This document shows positions 51,583-59,512 of a stretch of DNA of 64,000 bases, piece by piece (position 1 is the first letter of the stretch; every line of letters starts with the position of its first letter). Position numbers and translations under genes: made by a program. The stretch is from Coprothermobacter sp. (GTDB lineage: Bacteria; Caldisericota; Caldisericia; Cryosericales; Cryosericaceae). The notes beneath the pieces are model-generated. The model saw only the letters and a list, made by a program, of their open reading frames with translations, was not told the origin of the DNA and ran no database searches. The DNA lies in assembly GCA_013824685.1 (NCBI GenBank), contig PNOG01000024.1:1-64000 (forward strand), written 5' to 3'.

Positions 51583-53166
51583 TTAGTAGTTGAACTGCTG
51601 CACCAGGTAGGACGGGTTGAGCTGCTCGCCGGTGGTGTGCTCGATCATGGTGTTCCATGAGTACTTCGAGCCAGGCGTGAACACGTTGCCCACGAACCAG
51701 CGGCCACCTTCGGGCGTCAGGACCTTGCCGTCGGCTTTGGCGCGCAGGGTGTGGTCGAACTGGGAGGCGAGCATCTCGCCGAGCAGATAGTTGTGGTAGT
51801 AGACGGGTGCCATGGCGAAGTGGTACTTGGCGGCCCAGTCGGGCTTCTCGAAGCGTTCCTCGGGGGCGTTGAGGTACTGGATGTTCTGGACGCCCTGGTA
51901 CCAGAGCCGGCTGTCGCTCTTCTCGGTGCGGTACAGCTCGCGCTCGAAGAGCGCGAAGTGGGTGATCCACCGCGTCGCGACGAGCATCTGGTTGCGGATG
52001 GCGACCGGCAGGTCTGCCTGCAGCTTCTGGAGGTTGGCGTCATCGATGCCCACCATCTGTTTGTACCACTTGGGGTCGCGGGCCATGCGCCCAAAGAACA
52101 TGGCGACGGCTTCGGTCGTGAAGATGTGCGCGGGTTGGCGCAGCACCTCGGGAAGCGACATGTCGGTGTACTTGTCGTAACAGGCGTGGCCCATTTCGTG
52201 CAGGAGGGTCTCCATCTCGGTCTCGTTGGGCCGGAGGTTGGCCAGGACGCGGACGTCGCCCTTGTTGTCGAGGTGCATGCAGAAGGCGTGCTGGTCCTTG
52301 CCCGCCCGCTCGTAGAGGTCGCTGCGAGCGATGATGTCGCGGATGTCCAGCCCGATGGCATCGTAGGTGGCTGTCGCAAGTTCCTCGATGATATGGTCTC
52401 CCTTGCCCTCGAAATACACGCCGAGATCGACGTCTGAGGTACGGGGAGCTTCCTGGAAGAACATGTCGCTCATGTGCCACGGCATCAGCTGGGAAGGGTC
52501 GACGCCCAGCCGCTGTCCGACCGCCTGATCGATGGAGTCCTTGACGCGGCGAAACAGGGTGTCGGTCTGGTCGCGGTAGCTCTCGAGCGTCTGCTTGAGC
52601 CATGCGCCGTCGAACTCCTGGAGCTGGATCTGCATCTCATAGTAGTTGGCGTACCCCAGCTTGACGGCGGACTCGTTGCGCAGCTTGATGAGCTCCATGA
52701 GGCCAGGCTCAAGTACGGCGCCCACCTGCTTGCTGGCGAGCCATGCCTTCTTGCGCAGGTCATCGTCGGTGCTGGTCCGGAGGATCTCCTCGATCTGCTT
52801 GTTGTTGACTTCCCTGCCGTCGATGGTGCCGCGAAACTTCGTCGTGATGCCCTGAAGGGCGATCTGCTGGCTGACCAGTTGCTGAAGGGTCTCCTTGTCC
52901 AGCTGGTTTTCGACCATCATGTCGTGGATAAGAGTGAGCTGCCTGCGCTCGAACTCTTCCAGACTGTCCGCTGCGAGCATGGCATTCACGGTGTCGAAGC
53001 GCTCCTTGTCGGCCAGGAAGAGCCGCATCGCCAGGTCGGCATGCTCTGCTTGCGCGGCGTACTCGTCCTTCCCGGTCGTCGACAGGTTCCACGCGGCGAT
53101 GTTGCACTGATAGTACAGCTCGTTCAGCTTCTCATTCAGGTCCTTCAGATACATGACTTTTTCCAT
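51583..53166 (-). CDS. M3/M2-like zinc oligopeptidase
   Basis: 527-aa gluzincin peptidase, cytoplasmic (no signal). The zinc motif is HEMGH in METLLHEMGHACYDKYTD, with the third ligand region FTTEAVAMFFGRM about 30 residues later. Helix-rich throughout, as in oligoendopeptidase F and ACE-like families. It would trim peptides for amino-acid fermentation. ATG at 53166 follows AGGAGGT; an upstream in-frame extension into the riboswitch region is rejected. Convergent with the prepilin gene, divergent from ribU. Confidence 0.9.
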   Translation of the reverse strand: MEKVMYLKDLNEKLNELYYQCNIAAWNLSTTGKDEYAAQAEHADLAMRLFLADKERFDTVNAMLAADSLEEFERRQLTLIHDMMVENQLDKETLQQLVSQQIALQGITTKFRGTIDGREVNNKQIEEILRTSTDDDLRKKAWLASKQVGAVLEPGLMELIKLRNESAVKLGYANYYEMQIQLQEFDGAWLKQTLESYRDQTDTLFRRVKDSIDQAVGQRLGVDPSQLMPWHMSDMFFQEAPRTSDVDLGVYFEGKGDHIIEELATATYDAIGLDIRDIIARSDLYERAGKDQHAFCMHLDNKGDVRVLANLRPNETEMETLLHEMGHACYDKYTDMSLPEVLRQPAHIFTTEAVAMFFGRMARDPKWYKQMVGIDDANLQKLQADLPVAIRNQMLVATRWITHFALFERELYRTEKSDSRLWYQGVQNIQYLNAPEERFEKPDWAAKYHFAMAPVYYHNYLLGEMLASQFDHTLRAKADGKVLTPEGGRWFVGNVFTPGSKYSWNTMIEHTTGEQLNPSYLVQQFNY

Positions 53167-53266
53167 AGGTACCTCCTGGGATACGTACAGTTTACGAAGG
53201 AATGTGCGAATGCAACAGGCGGGCAGAGGAGCGGCCGGAACAGGCTCCAGCTTGAAGAGGCCACAC

Positions 53267-53294
53267 TTGACACGTTTTCGGGGCGGCATATAGT
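53267..53294 (+). promoter_or_regulatory. Promoter of the FMN riboswitch-ribU transcript
   Basis: TTGACA (53267-53272), perfect, and TATAGT (53289-53294) are 16 nt apart, placing the transcript start right at the riboswitch 5' end. Confidence 0.65.
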
Positions 53295-53299
53295 TTAAG

Positions 53300-53426
53300 T
53301 ATTCTCTGGGGCAGGGTGAAATTCCCGACCGGTGGTAGTAGCGAAGAGCTTAGCCCACGAGCCGCTGCGGCGGTAGGACTTGGTGCGATTCCAGGGCCGA
53401 CAGTACAGTCTGGATGGGAAGAGACG
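53300..53426 (+). ncRNA. FMN riboswitch (RFN element)
   Basis: The conserved RFN blocks occur in order: TTCTCTGGGGCAGGGTGAA, TTCCCGACCGGTGGTA, AGCCCACGAGCC, the variable stem GCTGCGGCGGTAGG, GATTCCAGGGCCGACAGTA and AGTCTGGATGGGAAGAGA. The outer 5' and 3' ends pair. It regulates ribU. The downstream platform shows no T-tract terminator; a small hairpin TCTAC/GTAGA (53472-53488) holds the ribosome-binding site GGAGG in its loop and stem edge, so translational control is plausible. Confidence 0.96.
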
Positions 53427-53490
53427 TTCGCTTTCCGTGCCCCCAGGGTTGATTGCAGCTGCAAGGCTGCGTCTACTATGGAGGTAGAGA

Positions 53491-54036
53491 ATGGAATCGA
53501 GAAAACTGCGTGTGCTCGCCCTGACCGGCATGCTGGCCGCCGTCGGGTATGTCCTTCAACTGTTCGAGTTTCCCCTGCTGCCGGCAGCGCCATTCCTCAA
53601 GTTCGACTTTGGTGATGTCGCCGTCTTCATCGCGGGCTCGGCGATGGGTCCAGCGGCGGCCATCCTGACGGCTGTGGTGAAAGGAATCCTCTGGGTGCTC
53701 ATCGGCCGTGGGACGAACGGCTGGGTCGGAGCAGGTATGAACACGATTACCATCATCGCCTTTGCACTACCGGTGGCTTTTCTGGCCCGCTCCAGGAAGA
53801 TATGGGTCAAGGTCGCTGCAGCGGGTCTGGGCGTTGTCGTGATGACGGTCGTGATGGCCGGCGTGAACCTGATCGTGGACCCCTGGTACTTCAAGATGCC
53901 GATTGCGGCCGTCAAAGCCATGATCGTGACTGCGATCATCCCCTTCAACCTGCTCCGTGGCCTCATCAACGGAGCCGTGTCGGTGGGCATCATGCTGGCG
54001 CTTCAGCGGACGGCCATTTTCCGAGGGGACCGCTAG
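53491..54036 (+). CDS. ribU: Riboflavin ECF transporter S component RibU
   Basis: 181-aa membrane protein with about six helices that binds riboflavin for ECF-type uptake. KLRVLALTGMLAAVGYVLQLFEFPLLPAAPFLKFDFGDVAVFIAGSAMGP is the characteristic N-terminal half. Control by the FMN riboswitch supports the substrate. GGAGG precedes the ATG by 6 nt. Energy-coupling genes are not nearby. Flavin import could serve the ApbE protein. Confidence 0.95.
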   Translation: MESRKLRVLALTGMLAAVGYVLQLFEFPLLPAAPFLKFDFGDVAVFIAGSAMGPAAAILTAVVKGILWVLIGRGTNGWVGAGMNTITIIAFALPVAFLARSRKIWVKVAAAGLGVVVMTVVMAGVNLIVDPWYFKMPIAAVKAMIVTAIIPFNLLRGLINGAVSVGIMLALQRTAIFRGDR

Positions 54037-54066
54037 CTCTGGTGCCTGGCACCGCCTCACTCCGTC

Positions 54067-54405
54067 GTTCCCGCGCAGGCGGGAACCCACGCGACGATGC
54101 ATCCCCGTTCGTCGTTCCCGCGCAGGCGGGAACCCCGTCCTGCCCTTGTTGCAGCATGTTACAACAACTACGGCTGTCCCCTGTTACAAAGTCCGTCGTT
54201 CCCGCGCAGGCGGGAACCCCGTCCTGCCCTTGTTGCAGCATGTTACAACAACTACGGCTGTCCCCTGTTACACCCTGTTACAAAGTCCGTCGTTCCCGCG
54301 CAGGCGGGAACCCCGTCCTGCCCTTGTTGCAGCATGTTACAACAACTACGGCTGTCCCCTGTTACACCCTGTTACAAAGTCCGTCGTTCCCGCGAAGGCG
54401 GGAAC
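54067..54405 (+). repeat. Composite repeat array: REP hairpins alternating with 32-bp TGTTACA units
   Basis: Five hairpins with arms GTTCCCGC/GCGGGAAC and loop GCAG (GAAG in the last) lie at 54067-54086, 54114-54133, 54198-54217, 54292-54311 and 54386-54405. Between hairpins 2-3, 3-4 and 4-5 sit inverted-orientation 32-bp units at 54157-54188, 54241-54272 and 54335-54366, each preceded by the same CCCGTCCTGCCCTTGTTGC stretch. Spacing between hairpins 2 to 5 is 84, 94 and 94 nt; the 10-nt difference is one extra CCCTGTTACA word. The hairpins are of the widespread REP type. Confidence 0.93.
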
Positions 54406-54463
54406 CCATGCGTTTGACCAAGACTGGATGCCCACCTGCACGGGCACGGCAAAGCCGCTGTTC

Positions 54464-54491
54464 TTGCCTCACGGGGCGCTGAGCATATACT
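54464..54491 (+). promoter_or_regulatory. Promoter of the alaS operon
   Basis: TTGCCT (54464-54469) and TATACT (54486-54491) are 16 nt apart, 49 nt upstream of the GTG at 54541. No alanine T-box is visible in the leader. Confidence 0.55.
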
Positions 54492-54540
54492 GTCGTCATG
54501 CGCCGGGGCTTGGCATGACCGGCATTCCGTGAGGTGAAAT

Positions 54541-57138
54541 GTGAACTCAGCCGATATTCGAGAAGGTTATCTCCGGTTTTTCGAGGGATACGACCACCTG
54601 AGACTCCCCAGCGCTCCCTTGCTTTCGCCTGACCCGACCCTGCTCTTTACCGCAGCCGGCATGGTCCCGCTGAAGCAGTACTATCTGGGGGAGGTCACTC
54701 CTCCCAGCCTGCGCATGACGTCGGACCAGAAATGCATCCGTACGAACGACATCGAGCGGGTCGGCCGGACGGCGCGCCACCATACCTTCTTCGAGATGCT
54801 GGGCAACTTCTCCATCGGCAACTACTTCAAGGACGAGGCCATCGCGATGGCGTATGAGTTCTCGACCAAGGTCCTCGGCCTGTCGGCCGACCGCATCTGG
54901 GTAACTATATATGAGGAAGACCTCCAGACCGCAGATATCTGGCAGAAGGTCGGCATCCCGCGCGAGCGGATCGTGCCGATGGGCGCTGACGACAATTTCT
55001 GGACCATGGGCCCCGTCGGCCCGTGCGGCCCCTGCAGCGAGCTGTACATCGACCGTGGCGTGCGTCACCCGGGCGACGAGAACCAGCAGATGGGCGATGA
55101 GGGGGACCGGTTCCTCGAGTACTGGAACCTGGTGTTTACGCAGTTCGACCGGCAGCCCGATGGCTCGTTGAAGCCGCTTGCCCGCAAGAACATCGACACC
55201 GGACTGGGCCTCGAGCGCATGACGAGCATCATGGAGGAGACCGACACCGACTTTGAGACGGACGGGTTCCGGCCCATCATCCAGACCGTGGCAGACTTGT
55301 CACACCAGGAATATGGGACGGATCCGCGGGTGACGGCCCGCATGAAGACCATCGCCGACCACGTGCGCGCCTGCACGTTCCTCATGGCCGAGAACCTCCT
55401 GCCCAGCAATGAGAAGCAGGGCTATGTCCTGCGCCGCCTCCTGCGTCGTTCTCAGGCGCTGGGTCGGATGATCGGCATCGAAGGCGCCTTCATGGGCAAG
55501 GTCGCGGACACGGTGATCGACGTCATGAAGGGTCCGTTCCCCGAGCTGGTCGCTGAAGGTGAGCGCATCAAGGGCGACATGGAGATCGAGGAGCAGCGGT
55601 TTGACCACACGCTCCGGGAGGGACTGGTCGAGTTCACCAAGGCGGTCGACGCGGTGCGCCAGGACGGGAGCGACACCTTGCCCGGTAAGACTGCGTTCTA
55701 CCTGCACGACACGATGGGCTTCCCGGTCGAACTGACGGCTGACCTCCTGCGGGACGCCGGACTCAACCTGGACCGCGAAGGCTTCGACGCCCTGCTGAAC
55801 GACCAGCGCCATGGCGGCAGCGAGTCGTCGGGTGTCGAAGAGGCAAGCCGTGAACGGACCGGGTACGTCAAGCTGAGAGGAACGGTCGGCAGTTCGCATT
55901 TCGTCGGCTATGAAACGCTGTCGGCCGAGGCTGTGGTCACGGGCCTCCTGAAGGACGGCGAAGCCGCCAGCAGTGCCAAGGTGGGCGATCATATCGGGCT
56001 CATCCTTTCGTCGACCCCGTTCTACGGCGAGAAGGGCGGCCAGGTCGGCGACACAGGTTTCATCACGACGCCGGGTGCGCGCTTCGAGGTCATGGACACC
56101 AGGACGCCCGTGGAAGGGTTGATCATCCACGAAGGCATCCTGGTCGAAGGCGCCATCGCCGCGGGAGACACCGCGCGCGCCGAAGTGGACCCGGAGCGGC
56201 GGAAGGCGATCGCACGGGCTCATACGGCGACCCACCTCCTTCAGGCCGCCCTGCGGTCCATCGACGCGACCGTCCAGCAGAAGGGTTCCAAGGTCATGCC
56301 CGACGAGTTCCATTTCGACTTCAGTTTCCGCGGCAGCCTCGGCGCGGACGACCGCAAAGCCCTGGAAGAGAAGGTGCTGGGGTTCATCACGTCCAACGCT
56401 GCGGTGCGGACCGACGTCATGCCCATCGAGGAAGCGCGCAAAACGGGCGCGTTGGCGTTCTTTGGCGAGAAGTACGGCGCGGCTGTGCGCGTGGTTGCCG
56501 TCGACGGCATCTCGAAGGAGCTGTGTGGCGGCACGCACGTCACCGCGACGGGCGATATCGGCTTCCTGCACATCCGTTTCATCCGCAGCATCGGGACGGA
56601 CACCAAGCGCATCGAGGCTTCCGTCGGGATGGGCGCCCTTCGTGAGTTCTGGGCGTACCAGGAGGGGATGGAGCAGGCCGCAGGGACACTGGGCTGTGGA
56701 CCTGTTCCGGCAGAGGTGACGCGCGCGGTGGAAGACCTCACGGGCGTTGTCAAGGAACGCGACCGCCGCATCGAAGGGCTCATCGCCGCTGCGACCGACC
56801 GCCGTGTGCGCGACCTGATCGCCCAGCCGGCGACCATCAAGGGCCAGCCGGTCGTCGTGGCCACGTTCGAAGGTCTGACAGCCGAAGCCCTGCGCAGTGC
56901 GGGCGACATGGCCGAGCAGCAGCTGGGGGACGGCGTATTCATCGGCATGCTCTCCGGCGGAGACGGCTTCACCGTCATCAAGGTGTTCGGCACGGCCGGC
57001 GCGACGTTCTCGGCACGCGGCATCTTCAAGGCCTTGACCGACAAGTACGGTGGCAAGGGTGGTGGCAACGACCGCATGTGCCAGGGCCGTATCGCAGGCC
57101 TGCCGACCGCAGAGGAACTGGAGGCACTGCTTGGCTGA
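54541..57138 (+). CDS. alaS: Alanyl-tRNA synthetase
   Basis: Class II synthetase charging tRNA-Ala, with editing and C-Ala domains. Motif region FFEMLGNFSIGNYFKDEAI, the aminoacylation core ending near residue 460, editing zinc motifs ARAHTATHLLQAALR and CGGTHVTATGDIG, and a C-terminal DHHA1-type domain (GGGNDRMCQGRI). 865 aa is usual. GTG start at 54541 with GAGGTG upstream. First gene of a plus-strand run alaS-ruvX-mltG-udk that is conserved in Firmicutes (without ireB here). Confidence 0.97.
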   Translation: MNSADIREGYLRFFEGYDHLRLPSAPLLSPDPTLLFTAAGMVPLKQYYLGEVTPPSLRMTSDQKCIRTNDIERVGRTARHHTFFEMLGNFSIGNYFKDEAIAMAYEFSTKVLGLSADRIWVTIYEEDLQTADIWQKVGIPRERIVPMGADDNFWTMGPVGPCGPCSELYIDRGVRHPGDENQQMGDEGDRFLEYWNLVFTQFDRQPDGSLKPLARKNIDTGLGLERMTSIMEETDTDFETDGFRPIIQTVADLSHQEYGTDPRVTARMKTIADHVRACTFLMAENLLPSNEKQGYVLRRLLRRSQALGRMIGIEGAFMGKVADTVIDVMKGPFPELVAEGERIKGDMEIEEQRFDHTLREGLVEFTKAVDAVRQDGSDTLPGKTAFYLHDTMGFPVELTADLLRDAGLNLDREGFDALLNDQRHGGSESSGVEEASRERTGYVKLRGTVGSSHFVGYETLSAEAVVTGLLKDGEAASSAKVGDHIGLILSSTPFYGEKGGQVGDTGFITTPGARFEVMDTRTPVEGLIIHEGILVEGAIAAGDTARAEVDPERRKAIARAHTATHLLQAALRSIDATVQQKGSKVMPDEFHFDFSFRGSLGADDRKALEEKVLGFITSNAAVRTDVMPIEEARKTGALAFFGEKYGAAVRVVAVDGISKELCGGTHVTATGDIGFLHIRFIRSIGTDTKRIEASVGMGALREFWAYQEGMEQAAGTLGCGPVPAEVTRAVEDLTGVVKERDRRIEGLIAAATDRRVRDLIAQPATIKGQPVVVATFEGLTAEALRSAGDMAEQQLGDGVFIGMLSGGDGFTVIKVFGTAGATFSARGIFKALTDKYGGKGGGNDRMCQGRIAGLPTAEELEALLG

Positions 57139-57607
57139 CGGTCCATCCGGCACGAAGGTCATGCTCTGTGTTGACGTCGGCGGGCGCCACATCGGCCTTG
57201 CCCGGACGGTAGGGGATGTGGGGACGGCCTTCCCTGCCGGCTCGATCGACATGGGGCTGCCGGCCGCAACGGCACGGATCGTGGTGGACCGTGTCGTGCT
57301 TGAGGGTGCGGGTTGTCTGGTCGTCGGCTTGCCGCTTGGGCTGGACGGAACGGACTCCATGCAGACGCGCAAGGTACGGCGGTTCGTGGGTTTCATCCGC
57401 AAGGAGCTGGCTGCAAGGAGTCTCAACAAGGAGGTGCGCGTCGAGCTGGTGGACGAGCGCCTGTCGTCGGTGGCCGTCGGACGGGCCGCGGCGAGCGAGG
57501 GGCTGTCGGGTTCCGCAGGCCGTGCCGGCAAGGATCAATGGGAGGCGGTCTATATCCTGCAGGGCTATCTCGACCGCACTGCACCGGAGCCGGGCGAAGG
57601 CGGCTGA
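57131..57607 (+). CDS. ruvX: Putative Holliday junction resolvase / pre-16S rRNA nuclease RuvX (YqgF)
   Basis: RNase H-fold nuclease. Catalytic acidic motifs are CVDVGGRHIGLART (first Asp), VVGLPLGLDGTDS and LVDERLSS (second and third acids). 158 aa from TTG at 57131, which has GGAGG 6 nt upstream and overlaps the alaS 3' end by 8 nt; ATG at 57161 is the alternative but lacks a well-placed site. Confidence 0.9.
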   Translation: MADGPSGTKVMLCVDVGGRHIGLARTVGDVGTAFPAGSIDMGLPAATARIVVDRVVLEGAGCLVVGLPLGLDGTDSMQTRKVRRFVGFIRKELAARSLNKEVRVELVDERLSSVAVGRAAASEGLSGSAGRAGKDQWEAVYILQGYLDRTAPEPGEGG

Positions 57608-57608
57608 C

Positions 57609-58646
57609 ATGGACGAAGGCACGCAGAACACGCCTGAGGTCACAGAGCCCACCACCAGTCCAGTGCCGCGTGGCGTACCGGTGAGGGCCGCGCGCGTCGT
57701 CGGCGTCCTGCTGATTACCGCCATCATCGCCGGTGCGGTCGGCTGGGTGCGATTCACGCGCATTGTGCCGGTAGAAGGGCCAGACGCGTATGTCGACGTC
57801 CACCCCGGGGACAGCGTGACCGCGGTGAGCGAGCGGGTCTTTGCACTCGGCATGACGTCCGGCCCCCAGGCTCTGCGCTGGTACTGGCGGCTGAGACGCG
57901 GCGGCTCACTGCGCGAGGGGCGCTATGTGCTCAAGGGTCTTGGTGACATGGAAGCGTTGTACCAGCAGGTTGCGTCGGGTTCGCCTCTCACGGCGCGCGT
58001 GACGTTCCCCGAGGGCTACACGGTCCATCAGATGGCCGCGCGCCTCCAGGAACAGGCCGGCATCACGGCTGATGAGTTTCTGAAAGCCGCCAGAGACGGC
58101 CAGGGCACGCTCCTTGAGGGGCACCTGTTCCCCGATACGTACGAATTCCTGTATGCGGGTGACGCCACAGAGGTTGTCGCGCGTATGCTCGGCAGGTTCG
58201 CCGACATGGTCCCTTCGGACTGGGGAGCTCAGGCGGCGAAGCGTGGCCTGACGGGGGGAGAGCTGGTCACCGTCGCCTCCATCGTCGAGCGGGAAGCCAG
58301 GTATGACGCGGACCGCCCGCTGGTCGCCAGCGTCATCTTCAACCGTCTGGCGGACAAGATGCTGCTCCAGATGGATGCCACGCTCGGGTATGTCCTTCCC
58401 AGCCACGACGGCTTCTACTCGTATGAAGAGCTGAAGGACAACTCGCCCTACAACACGTATGTTCACCCTGGCCTGCCGCCGACTCCCATCTGCAATCCGG
58501 GCCTGGCGTCGCTGAATGCTGCGGCGCATGCCCCGGCAAGCACCTACTACTACTTCCTGGCCAAGCCTGACGGTCACTGTGTCTTCGCGCGAACCTTCGC
58601 CGAACACGCCCGCAATATGCGATTGTATCTCCCTGGAGGCAATTGA
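57609..58646 (+). CDS. mltG: Endolytic murein transglycosylase MltG (YceG-like)
   Basis: Membrane-anchored enzyme that cleaves nascent glycan strands. A basic N-terminus precedes one membrane helix (VVGVLLITAIIAGAVGWV). A LysM-like part follows, then the YceG domain with LEGHLFPDTYEF, catalytic Glu in VASIVEREARY, and LPPTPICNPGLASLNAA. 345 aa. ATG 1 nt after the ruvX stop. Acts with the RodA/PBP2 machinery in wall growth. Confidence 0.94.
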   Translation: MDEGTQNTPEVTEPTTSPVPRGVPVRAARVVGVLLITAIIAGAVGWVRFTRIVPVEGPDAYVDVHPGDSVTAVSERVFALGMTSGPQALRWYWRLRRGGSLREGRYVLKGLGDMEALYQQVASGSPLTARVTFPEGYTVHQMAARLQEQAGITADEFLKAARDGQGTLLEGHLFPDTYEFLYAGDATEVVARMLGRFADMVPSDWGAQAAKRGLTGGELVTVASIVEREARYDADRPLVASVIFNRLADKMLLQMDATLGYVLPSHDGFYSYEELKDNSPYNTYVHPGLPPTPICNPGLASLNAAAHAPASTYYYFLAKPDGHCVFARTFAEHARNMRLYLPGGN

Positions 58647-58647
58647 C

Positions 58648-59271
58648 ATGACACGTCCCATTCTTGTCGGCATCGCCGGCGGTTCCGGCTCGGGCAAGAC
58701 CACCGTCGCCGAGAAAATCATGCATGAAACCGCTCAGCCGGTGGTCTTCCTCAAGCAGGATTCGTACTACAGGAACTTCGACGGCATGTCCATCGAGGAG
58801 AAGCGCGGCATCAACTACGACCACCCCAGCGCCTATGACGATGACCTGCTGATCGACCATCTTCAGCGTCTGACCCATGGCGAGGCGGTCGACGTGCCCG
58901 TGTACAGCTACGCCCGCTATGAGCGCGAGTCCTGGACCGACCACGTCGAGCCTCAGCCCGTCATCATCCTCGAGGGGATCCTGGTGCTGGAGAACGCGGC
59001 CCTGCGCGACCTGCTGGACATCAAGCTCTACGTCGACACGGACGCGGACGTCCGGTTCATCCGCCGCCTCCTCCGGGACACCCGCGAGCGGGGCCGCACG
59101 GTTGAGTCGGTGGTGACGCAGTACATGGACGTCGTCCGGCCGATGCACCTCCAGTTCGTGGAACCGACCAAGAGGTATGCGGACCTGATTATTCCCGAAG
59201 GAGGCTTCAACCTGGTCGCCATCGATGTCATCGTGAGCAAGTTGCAACACTTCCTGAATTCCGTAGGTTGA
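58648..59271 (+). CDS. udk: Uridine kinase
   Basis: Phosphorylates uridine and cytidine. P-loop GIAGGSGSGKTTVAEKI, DSYYRNF and NYDHPSAYDDDLLIDHL substrate region, and YVDTDADVRFIRRLLRD. 207 aa. GGAGG 9 nt upstream of the ATG at 58648; 1 nt after mltG. Part of the alaS run. Confidence 0.95.
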   Translation: MTRPILVGIAGGSGSGKTTVAEKIMHETAQPVVFLKQDSYYRNFDGMSIEEKRGINYDHPSAYDDDLLIDHLQRLTHGEAVDVPVYSYARYERESWTDHVEPQPVIILEGILVLENAALRDLLDIKLYVDTDADVRFIRRLLRDTRERGRTVESVVTQYMDVVRPMHLQFVEPTKRYADLIIPEGGFNLVAIDVIVSKLQHFLNSVG

Positions 59272-59495
59272 TGGAACTCGTCGCCAGGTTCCGTGTGCCG
59301 AACGGAGAAGTGTGGTTCGTTCAGGCGGTGCTGACCGACTGCGAGGGACAGGCGGTCGTGTCGCTTGGCGAACGGGAGGCTGACGAGAGCATCATGAGTG
59401 TGCTCTATGATGATGCCGCCGAGGGCGAGCTGGCGCCCCTGTTTGCATATTTGACAGCGGTTGGTAAGATAGTGCCAGTCCAGCAATGCGAGTGA
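59271..59495 (+). CDS. Small 74-aa protein, DUF1292-like at best
   Basis: Starts with ATG overlapping the udk stop (TGATG). The sequence MELVARFRVPNGEVWFVQA ... VSLGEREADESIMSVLYDD is beta-rich, acidic and soluble. In Bacillus the alaS-ruvX cluster carries a small DUF1292 gene, and this product has a broadly similar length and pattern, but the match is weak. Function unknown. A TTG one codon upstream is an alternative start. Confidence 0.65.
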   Translation: MELVARFRVPNGEVWFVQAVLTDCEGQAVVSLGEREADESIMSVLYDDAAEGELAPLFAYLTAVGKIVPVQQCE

Positions 59496-59512
59496 GGATG
59501 GGGGGAGTGACG

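Noticed and set aside
54067-54405. Regularly spaced repeats that could be taken for a CRISPR array
   Set aside because: The DNA between hairpins is itself repeated rather than unique spacers, the period is 84-94 nt, and no cas gene is near. It is a REP/RAYT-type composite repeat.
54492-54540. T-box or other [11 protein letters not shown] leader before alaS (also checked for metG and tyrS)
   Set aside because: The leaders are short and lack the T-box consensus and any terminator hairpin.
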